Shown here piece by piece: positions 17,271 through 23,787 of a DNA stretch of 23,787 nt (its first letter is position 1; each line of letters starts with the position of its first letter). The notes beneath the pieces are model-generated. The model had not been told where the DNA came from and did no database searches. It saw only the letters and a program-made list of their open reading frames with translations. A program made the translations under genes and the position numbers. The stretch covers positions 1-23,787 of the forward strand of contig MPUH01001112.1 in NCBI GenBank assembly GCA_001970955.1, in the 5' to 3' direction. Source of the stretch: Stentor coeruleus. Its lineage: Eukaryota; Ciliophora; Heterotrichea; Heterotrichida; Stentoridae.

Positions 17271-17350
17271 AAACTCTTCATCTATATCCTCTCAAACACA
17301 TAATCAAAATTTTAATATTACTAAACTAAAACTCTTCATCTATATCCTCT
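17271..17350. repeat. 22-bp direct repeat, one copy over the stop codon of the receptor gene
   Basis: The same 22 bases (beginning aaactcttcatc, ending tatcctct) occur at 17271-17292 and 17329-17350, 58 bp apart. The second copy includes the TAG stop (17340-17342) and the last codons, Arg-Ile, of the large minus-strand gene; the first lies in its 3' flank. It looks like a local duplication of the gene end. Confidence 0.85.
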
Positions 17351-20300
17351 TCCATGCATTAACCCTTAATCCTCTTTCAAGATTATCAACACACGAATTA
17401 TTAGGATTACTAGGTAACAAAAAATCCGCACTTTTATTAGCATCAAATGCATTAACAATTTCAAGACTTGAACCTCTAGGATCATTTTCCGGTGTGGCAT
17501 CTTCCCCAACCACAATACCAACTTTACCTTTTTCCTTCAAACTAAACTTAGCCATAATTTTCAAGTAAAAAGAGTTCTTTTTTAATATCTCCCCAAAAGC
17601 TATAAAGAAAAACTTTGCCCAATATACCAAAAAGGATAAATGAAGGCAAAAAAGAACCCAACTTAAAGTTTCCTTAATAATCTGGTTAATATCAGTAGTA
17701 AACAATATCCCGAAAATAATAGATAAATTTAATAAAATAATACAATAAAATTCAAGTTTATTTATGCTTTGTTTTTCATAAGGTTGAAATTTCATATGAG
17801 TCACAAGTGCTAAAAGTAGTATAATAAGTATTCCAAGACCTTGAACTGTAATACCTGCAGATAATAGTAAAATTGTTATTAACCTTATAGAGAATTTCCT
17901 TAGAATTATTAGAAACTCCCAATAATAAAATCCTGGGGTATACCCATCGAAAAGAGTTTTAAACTTGACTTTAACTTCATTTTGATCAAGGGCATTCCTT
18001 TTTTTATATAAACTATAAAATATCATCAAAGGGAGAAATAAACACCATACTGTTAATCCAGGTATACCAATATATATTAATGCTTGTATATGTTTACCTT
18101 CATAACATTGTAAAGAAAAATCATTTGTGCTCCAGTATTTATCATTAACACTTTTACAGCTCATTAAAGACATCAAACTATTATAAACTGAAGCATGCAT
18201 CAATAAAAAAACAACAATACAAGTTGAGACAAAATGAGTTCTTATGTATTTTAAAGACTTTTTTCTTAGAGAAACACTTATCCATACAATAAATGCACAT
18301 GCACATAAAACAAATGGGAAAAAAGCTGTTATTGCGGTATCTGTAATTGATGATGAGATTGAAGATGTTTCAGTAGAACATGATAAGGAAAAGACTTCTT
18401 TTGATGAGTCTCCTAGTATTTGAGAAAAATCAAGAAGGTTTAAAGTAGATTCTGGCCATTTGAGGTCGATATGGGCAAATAACATGATAGTTTGACAGTA
18501 ATTTACGAGGATTTTAAGAAGAAGGGCTAATTCGCTTTTTTGTTTGTTGAGGTTTTTTATGTTTGAATATACGAGAAAAGCTATGAGAAGTAAAATCATT
18601 ATTGAAGATATTGTGATGATTGCCCAACTTGCCCAGTATTCAGGGCATTTTCTACACATGTAAGAACCGTTACGTTTATAACCTTTGATACACTCTCCAC
18701 ATAGACGTCCTGTATAACTAAAAGCACAATTATTTTCAGTACCAGTACCTTGGATACATGCACCTTTATTTGGACATTCATAGAATCGATCAGGATACTT
18801 TAATTCAGTCCAATAACCAGCTGCAGGGTATATATTGTTCATTCCATAACATACAGCTTCATTTGGACATGGTTTGCAATATTTATCATTTATGTTAATT
18901 GAATATGTATTGTTATCGCAAGGCTTACATGAACTGTCTTGAAAAGTTAGCTCACCAACTACACACTTCCGGAAACTCAAAAAAAAATCAACAACTAACT
19001 TCTCTGGTGCCTCACTTTGAAGAATAAATGTACCATTCGACCCTGGTTGGGCTAAGAAATTAACATTTATTTCGAATTTCCCTAATGACGATATAAACTT
19101 ACCTTCTCCTACAATTACTGATGATGAATTTGGGGTCATTTCAACCACTGATGTATTATCTGAATACATAATCTGACCATATTGATCTTTTAAATAAAAA
19201 GACAGATTTGTAGTTGGCATGCCACTTGTAACATTATATATATTATCATTATCCGGGTCAATAAACAAAGCAGGTGTTGCTTTATCATTACCATGAATAG
19301 CTGTATTATTGATGAAATTATTGTTGTTTTCAATCATACTAGTGTTTTTTATATAAAAACCTCCACCTTCTATTGCCGAATTATTAGAAAAAACTGTATT
19401 ATTGATGATAACTGTAGAAAAATCAGCATATATACCCCCACCAAGATTCCCAATATTGTCTTTGAATTCACTGTTTTTTATTATAACATATGAATTCTCA
19501 ATATAAATCCCTGAATTATTACTATAAGAAATCATTGAGGTAAAAATGCTTATACGACTTTCTAATATAGTCAAAGCTGTTGGGGTGTTAATGCTTAAAA
19601 AATCAGTTATGCTACCTTCTGAGTTTACAATTTTAGTTCCAGTGCTTGAAATTATCGAGCTTTTATTTAACGAAAACACTGAGTTTAATATCTGAAACAG
19701 GGTTAAAAGGTTATACAATCTAACTTCATTAGCAGATAAAGTGCAATTTTCTAATGAAATTGTTCCAGAAGTATCTTCTATTAATATCTGAGATATATTC
19801 ATATACACCCTAAATCCAATAAGTACTCTAAACTGTATATTTTTTAAACTGATTTCTTGTAAATTCACATAACTGTCTGTGAATTGAAATGCTGATTTCC
19901 CTTTATCCATTTTCAAACCTCTGATATCAGCCCACGATTCTTTTATATCAAAAAAATTAACTGTCCTATCATCATAAACTTCTATATCAGAAGCATTTAA
20001 ATTTATAATAATCCCACTCACAGCACTATACGCTTCATTATTTTCAAATTTTAAATCCTGAAACTCCACCGCAGAAAACTGTAAAAATATCAAAAATGAC
20101 CCTATATAATAATTCTCTATAAAAATCGTACTTTCAATAATCAATTTTTCAGCTAAAATACACATGATTATTGATCCAGTGCCAAGTGGTTTATTATTAT
20201 AAAAAGATGTATTTAATATTTGTCCCATACTTTTCTCTTTAAGCTCAAATAAACTGCCAATATGCTGATTGTTGTAAAAAATTGAGTTTTGTATACTAAA

Positions 20301-23093
20301 TTGAATGTTTTCCCCACTGATAAACTTTGACTGGTTTTCTGAGTATACAATATTCGAGTATTCAGATTTTTGGATTATTATAAGACTGTTTTGTATAATA
20401 AAAACATCATTAAGATTCCTTGTCATTGTGCAGTTTTTAAATATTATAGGCTGTGATATATAATTATTATGGTAAAATATTGGAGCTGTATGGCTTTGAA
20501 GTGTTTTAGAATTGTATCTGAAAATCGAGTCTTCAAAAATCACTGTCCCTTTAGCTAATTCAAAATTAATTGCCCCTTTATCTGAATATAAATTACAGTT
20601 ATTTGATTGAATTCCTTCAAAAATAATCTTTGAAAACAGTATATAATTTATATGAGTATTTGGATATGATAATATTGATATTGGACTTTGACCATAACTT
20701 TCTTTAAAAGTAGTTGTGTAGATTTCTATAATAAACTCTGATCCAAGCCAAGCAGAAAATGATAAATCAACCCCAGGTACTCCGGTGTTATTATAAAACA
20801 AGCAATTTGAAATACTTGCTTTGTTATTTATGGTTGTAGGGTTTAATATAACTAAAGAATTTTGAGTAAAAGAATTTTGAAAAATACTATTTGTGATAAT
20901 TGTTGTCATTGAACTGGAGTTTATTGCAGAACTAAAGAGGTTTTCGATAGTCAAATTGTGTATTTCTATATTGAAATTGGTTTCTGTAGTGATTCCTGAA
21001 ATTATAAATTTACTGTTTGTAAGGGTTGTTGTGGTTATTAATATAGAAGAATTTGTATTGTTTTGGATATAAAAACCTGACTGCAGATATGAACTGTTTA
21101 TATACACTTCGGACATTTTATGAATATTATAAGGTATATAAATGCTTACTATTGACCCATCTAAAACTATGTCATTGCATTTAACTAGAGAGACATCTAT
21201 ATTCATTGATCTATTAAAAAACATAATATTAGCAACTTGCTGATCAGGGAAAAAGAAACTGAATGAATCAGAATATCTTTTCAAAGCTTTATCAATATAA
21301 TACTCTTCACTCAAATAATTAATATTATAAAATTCTAAATCTGTCAACACCATCCCACCACCTAAAGTTTTTGAAATAAAATGGTCATTAAGCTTCAAAT
21401 TTTCAGCAATAAATCCTTTTATTATTATATCATTCATTTTAAAATTAACTTTATTTTTTTCTTCATCAATATTTTGCAAAAAAATTTCTTTTAAAACTGT
21501 TGATTTTGAAATAAATTTTAAAGCTTGGTAATAAAAACTAGAATTTTTTATAGAAATGTTCTGAAACAAAACATCACTTGTAAGGATATTATAACGTATA
21601 AGTATAGCTGGTGTTGAAAAATAAGACTCTTCTATTAAAATATTTTCAATCAACGTAGACTGATGGAAAAGCATTAAAAATATCGGGTCTAATTGTATTG
21701 AAATAAGTGCACCTGATTGTAGAAGAACATTTTTTGCATAGATGTTTTTTATAGTGAAATTTGAATAACCTGAAATTGTTATGGCCCCATCAAAGGAAGT
21801 TATTTTATTACTGTTATGAACAAAAAGTAATGTTATGTTGTTAACATAGATTTGGCTGATACCAACTGTATTAAGTACACCTGGGACTTGGGCATACAAG
21901 CATTTAGAATCCCTTTGAGGAAATCTCATTGTATTAATTTCTTCAAGGACAATGTTTTCAACTTTAGCATAATAGTTATTAAGGCTCATTTCCATGGATA
22001 ATATTAAATCAGCATAAAAATAATTAGCAATGTTTTCTGAATAAACTTCAGATATGACTGATACTAAACCTGAATACATTGAAGTGTTATTAACTATTAT
22101 GTTTTGAACCTCAATTGAACCATCACGAGATTCAATTAAATTATTAACATAATCAAAATTTCTTAATTCTATATTCCAGATTTTTGAATAAGGTACTGAA
22201 AATAAGGATATCAAAATTAATGGTTTATTTTCAAGGTAATTACTTTCGAAATCTTGAACATAAGTGCTATATAGGTCGAATTGCATACCTAATGCATTTT
22301 CGCAATAAGTTTCATAGCAAATAAATTGGTATATAAATCGGCAATAATCACTTGAGCAAGATGGCTCCCAAAGTTCAGACCCATCAAAAATTAACCCTGA
22401 AATTTCAACACTTGAAGCATAGAAAATTTTTAAGCCGCTTTGAGGAGAAGTGAAGCGGATTTCACTGTTGCTACCTGTAATAATCAATGAGCATATACAG
22501 TCAATTTCAATAATTTCATTTATGAAGTAAACTCCAGGTGCTAAGTGTATATAATAAACACCATAATAAATGTCAAGAAATGCATCACTAAAAGAACTTA
22601 AAGGACTATCTTCACTTCCAATACCATTAGCATTTTCTTCTACCCAGATATCATATCTGCAGTCATCTCCATCATATAAACATTCTTTGTTCATGCATTC
22701 GTAATTACAAAATCCATTGTTTATATCAGACCATTTGCAATTTATTGCACATTCACCATCACAATCACCATTATCATAAGCACATTGTTCAGTAAAGCAT
22801 TCATAGTCACAAATACCATTTCCTATAAAACTAGGTTCGCATTGATCATTGCATATACCTATACAATCAAAAAGATCATAATTACATTCTTTTACGTAGC
22901 AAGCTAAATCACATTCTCCATCACCTACCATTGAGTATAAGCATCCAACACTACAATCATTGCAAACATAATTGTCATAGAAACAATATTTGTTATTGCA
23001 TTTTTTATCACAAACATCGTCAAATACTAGATCAATGCATTCTGAATTACAGTTTCCTGCTGATACTAAAGTTAATAAGCAAATAAATAACAT
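17340..23093 (-). CDS. Giant LNR / beta-helix / cysteine-rich / multi-TM surface protein
   Basis: A 1917-residue protein. A signal peptide (1-13, MLFICLLTLVSAG) is followed by four Lin12/Notch-repeat-like modules: a degenerate one at 19-44, then 51-77, 85-111 and 119-145, each with six Cys and the Asp/Asn calcium ligands (NGICDYEC...CAYDNGDC). From about 155 to 1300 is a long run of short strands with Asn/Ser-rich turns (repeated NNT, F-x-N-x-S, I-x-N-S-x-F phrases), typical of a right-handed parallel beta-helix. A cysteine-rich stretch of about 110 residues (about 1377-1483, including PAAGYWTELKYP and GRLCGECIKGYKRNG) leads to about seven or eight hydrophobic segments between about 1490 and 1835, then an 80-residue cytosolic tail. 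It is probably a plasma-membrane receptor or adhesion/channel protein; many ciliates have families of these. Ligand and function unknown. The stop is TAG. Confidence 0.85.
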   Translation of the reverse strand: MLFICLLTLVSAGNCNSECIDLVFDDVCDKKCNNKYCFYDNYVCNDCSVGCLYSMVGDGECDLACYVKECNYDLFDCIGICNDQCEPSFIGNGICDYECFTEQCAYDNGDCDGECAINCKWSDINNGFCNYECMNKECLYDGDDCRYDIWVEENANGIGSEDSPLSSFSDAFLDIYYGVYYIHLAPGVYFINEIIEIDCICSLIITGSNSEIRFTSPQSGLKIFYASSVEISGLIFDGSELWEPSCSSDYCRFIYQFICYETYCENALGMQFDLYSTYVQDFESNYLENKPLILISLFSVPYSKIWNIELRNFDYVNNLIESRDGSIEVQNIIVNNTSMYSGLVSVISEVYSENIANYFYADLILSMEMSLNNYYAKVENIVLEEINTMRFPQRDSKCLYAQVPGVLNTVGISQIYVNNITLLFVHNSNKITSFDGAITISGYSNFTIKNIYAKNVLLQSGALISIQLDPIFLMLFHQSTLIENILIEESYFSTPAILIRYNILTSDVLFQNISIKNSSFYYQALKFISKSTVLKEIFLQNIDEEKNKVNFKMNDIIIKGFIAENLKLNDHFISKTLGGGMVLTDLEFYNINYLSEEYYIDKALKRYSDSFSFFFPDQQVANIMFFNRSMNIDVSLVKCNDIVLDGSIVSIYIPYNIHKMSEVYINSSYLQSGFYIQNNTNSSILITTTTLTNSKFIISGITTETNFNIEIHNLTIENLFSSAINSSSMTTIITNSIFQNSFTQNSLVILNPTTINNKASISNCLFYNNTGVPGVDLSFSAWLGSEFIIEIYTTTFKESYGQSPISILSYPNTHINYILFSKIIFEGIQSNNCNLYSDKGAINFELAKGTVIFEDSIFRYNSKTLQSHTAPIFYHNNYISQPIIFKNCTMTRNLNDVFIIQNSLIIIQKSEYSNIVYSENQSKFISGENIQFSIQNSIFYNNQHIGSLFELKEKSMGQILNTSFYNNKPLGTGSIIMCILAEKLIIESTIFIENYYIGSFLIFLQFSAVEFQDLKFENNEAYSAVSGIIINLNASDIEVYDDRTVNFFDIKESWADIRGLKMDKGKSAFQFTDSYVNLQEISLKNIQFRVLIGFRVYMNISQILIEDTSGTISLENCTLSANEVRLYNLLTLFQILNSVFSLNKSSIISSTGTKIVNSEGSITDFLSINTPTALTILESRISIFTSMISYSNNSGIYIENSYVIIKNSEFKDNIGNLGGGIYADFSTVIINNTVFSNNSAIEGGGFYIKNTSMIENNNNFINNTAIHGNDKATPALFIDPDNDNIYNVTSGMPTTNLSFYLKDQYGQIMYSDNTSVVEMTPNSSSVIVGEGKFISSLGKFEINVNFLAQPGSNGTFILQSEAPEKLVVDFFLSFRKCVVGELTFQDSSCKPCDNNTYSININDKYCKPCPNEAVCYGMNNIYPAAGYWTELKYPDRFYECPNKGACIQGTGTENNCAFSYTGRLCGECIKGYKRNGSYMCRKCPEYWASWAIITISSIMILLLIAFLVYSNIKNLNKQKSELALLLKILVNYCQTIMLFAHIDLKWPESTLNLLDFSQILGDSSKEVFSLSCSTETSSISSSITDTAITAFFPFVLCACAFIVWISVSLRKKSLKYIRTHFVSTCIVVFLLMHASVYNSLMSLMSCKSVNDKYWSTNDFSLQCYEGKHIQALIYIGIPGLTVWCLFLPLMIFYSLYKKRNALDQNEVKVKFKTLFDGYTPGFYYWEFLIILRKFSIRLITILLLSAGITVQGLGILIILLLALVTHMKFQPYEKQSINKLEFYCIILLNLSIIFGILFTTDINQIIKETLSWVLFCLHLSFLVYWAKFFFIAFGEILKKNSFYLKIMAKFSLKEKGKVGIVVGEDATPENDPRGSSLEIVNAFDANKSADFLLPSNPNNSCVDNLERGLRVNAWKRI

Positions 23094-23145
23094 TATAAGA
23101 TAAATTTCTAGGTGCTTTTATCTTTAGTGAACTTCAGGTGAGGAA

Positions 23146-23166
23146 ATAAGATACGAAGTATCTTAT
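23146..23166. promoter_or_regulatory. 9-bp inverted repeat 50-70 bp upstream of the receptor gene
   Basis: ATAAGATAC (23146-23154) and GTATCTTAT (23158-23166) are exact reverse complements separated by GAA. Its place, 53 bp before the start codon, suits a promoter-proximal operator or a 5'-UTR hairpin of the large minus-strand gene. Confidence 0.5.
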
Positions 23167-23213
23167 CATTTTTCGTAAATTTCAGCAAGCTGTAAACCTA
23201 GTAATTTTAATTA

Positions 23214-23278
23214 TGAACTTGTATTAGTGTGTAATTTAATATAAANTGAACTTGTATTAGTGTGTAATTTAATATAAA
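23214..23278. other. Assembly gap (N at 23246) with 32-bp duplicated flanks
   Basis: Positions 23214-23245 and 23247-23278 are identical over 32 bp with a single N between. As at 2349, this is the mark of two overlapping contig ends that were not merged, so one copy is probably artificial. Confidence 0.85.
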
Positions 23279-23787
23279 CTATGCATTTAGTATTTGTGAA
23301 ATACAAGATAAGGAATTTAGTCTTGATATATGTAAATTCAATATAAATATATTTGTAATATTGTTTAGATGATAAACTAAAATAAAGGTTTTAATAATTA
23401 TTCTTAGTAAAAATTTGTTGATTATAAGATTTTGAGTGATATTATAAAAGAAAATTTTCTTAAAAATTAAATCTAAAGATAAATTCAAGTGGATTCAGAA
23501 ATATTTTGATGATGTATCTGAAATTATAAGAAATATTTTCTATTTTCCCCTTCTTTCCTATAATTCTGCCTTGAAGAGAATACAAAATCACAATAATTCC
23601 TGTATTTTGATTAATATTCAATTTACCCAGCAATCCTTATGGCTTGTTAATATCAAGAATTTTTACTAAAAAGCCACACAGGCTATCACTTAACAAGATA
23701 AAATTCAGCATTTAGTCCAGCTAAATACTATCTAATAAATTCATATTTTAACTTAAAAAATAATCATTACTTATTATAAAAGACCTC

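Larger units (their letters stand above)
23094..23787. other. 5' flank of the receptor gene, no further gene recognised
   Basis: No supported ORF or RNA gene. It contains a perfect inverted repeat at 23146-23166 and an assembly gap at 23246. From about 23535 the + strand becomes C-rich, which by the pattern of the other spacers suggests another gene just beyond the right edge. Confidence 0.5.

Noticed and set aside
23279..23488. A 69-codon open frame on the minus strand
   Set aside because: Low-complexity Ile/Asn/Leu/Phe product in AT-rich DNA, without domain or plausible start context.

Overview
The window looks like macronuclear DNA of a heterotrich ciliate, most likely Stentor or a close relative. 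It is strongly AT-rich and gene-dense. Apart from the two interruptions in the first gene and one assembly gap, every recognised gene reads as a single uninterrupted frame. The 11 genes whose stop lies inside the window end in TAA (4), TAG (5) and TGA (2), so the code is the standard one. That fits Stentor and argues against Blepharisma or the TAA/TAG-reassigned ciliates. A tandem pair of the octamer GGGTGTTA, which I recall as the heterotrich telomere repeat, sits in one spacer. The protein set (OSCA/TMEM63 channel, EF-hand protein with FxPxI repeats, very large LNR/beta-helix/multi-TM surface protein) is also typical of ciliates. The species is inferred, not proven.

Layout. 1-1189 (-): a WD40 protein resembling the TFIIIC subunit GTF3C2, running off the left edge and interrupted by two in-frame TAG codons, each inside a 16-bp-period tandem duplication. 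1377-2946 (+): a long coiled-coil protein, possibly FBF1-like, broken by a one-N gap flanked by an 84-bp duplication. 3002-5143 (+): OSCA/CSC1/TMEM63-type mechanosensitive channel. 5440-6021 (+): RING plus TRAF/Sina-type zinc finger protein. 7600-8070 (+): two-repeat CXC (CRC/LIN54/tesmin) DNA-binding protein. 9128-10309 (-): secreted acid lipase. 11308-12483 (+): PP2C phosphatase. 12595-14058 (-): EF-hand protein with repeated FxPxI motifs. 14603-14926 (+): TAF12. 15572-16441 and 16768-17196 (+): two unrecognised proteins. 17340-23093 (-): 1917-aa LNR / beta-helix / cysteine-rich / multi-TM receptor-like protein. 23094-23787: its 5' flank, with a second one-N gap.

The genes do not form an operon or a pathway. 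Two encode basal transcription factors (TFIIIC-like and TAF12), one a cell-cycle-type DNA-binding protein, and several are membrane or secreted proteins. The most striking non-genic feature is composition. Nearly every intergenic spacer, whatever the orientation of the flanking genes, begins G-rich and C-poor on the + strand and ends C-rich and G-poor. Some 60-bp blocks have more than 20 of one base and none of the other. Put another way, 3' flanks are G-rich and 5' flanks C-rich on the coding strand. One spacer (6022-7599) makes this G-to-C change twice, which hints at an unannotated transcription unit near 7140-7230. Several short perfect palindromes also lie in the spacers. No tRNA, rRNA, CRISPR array or mobile element was recognised.
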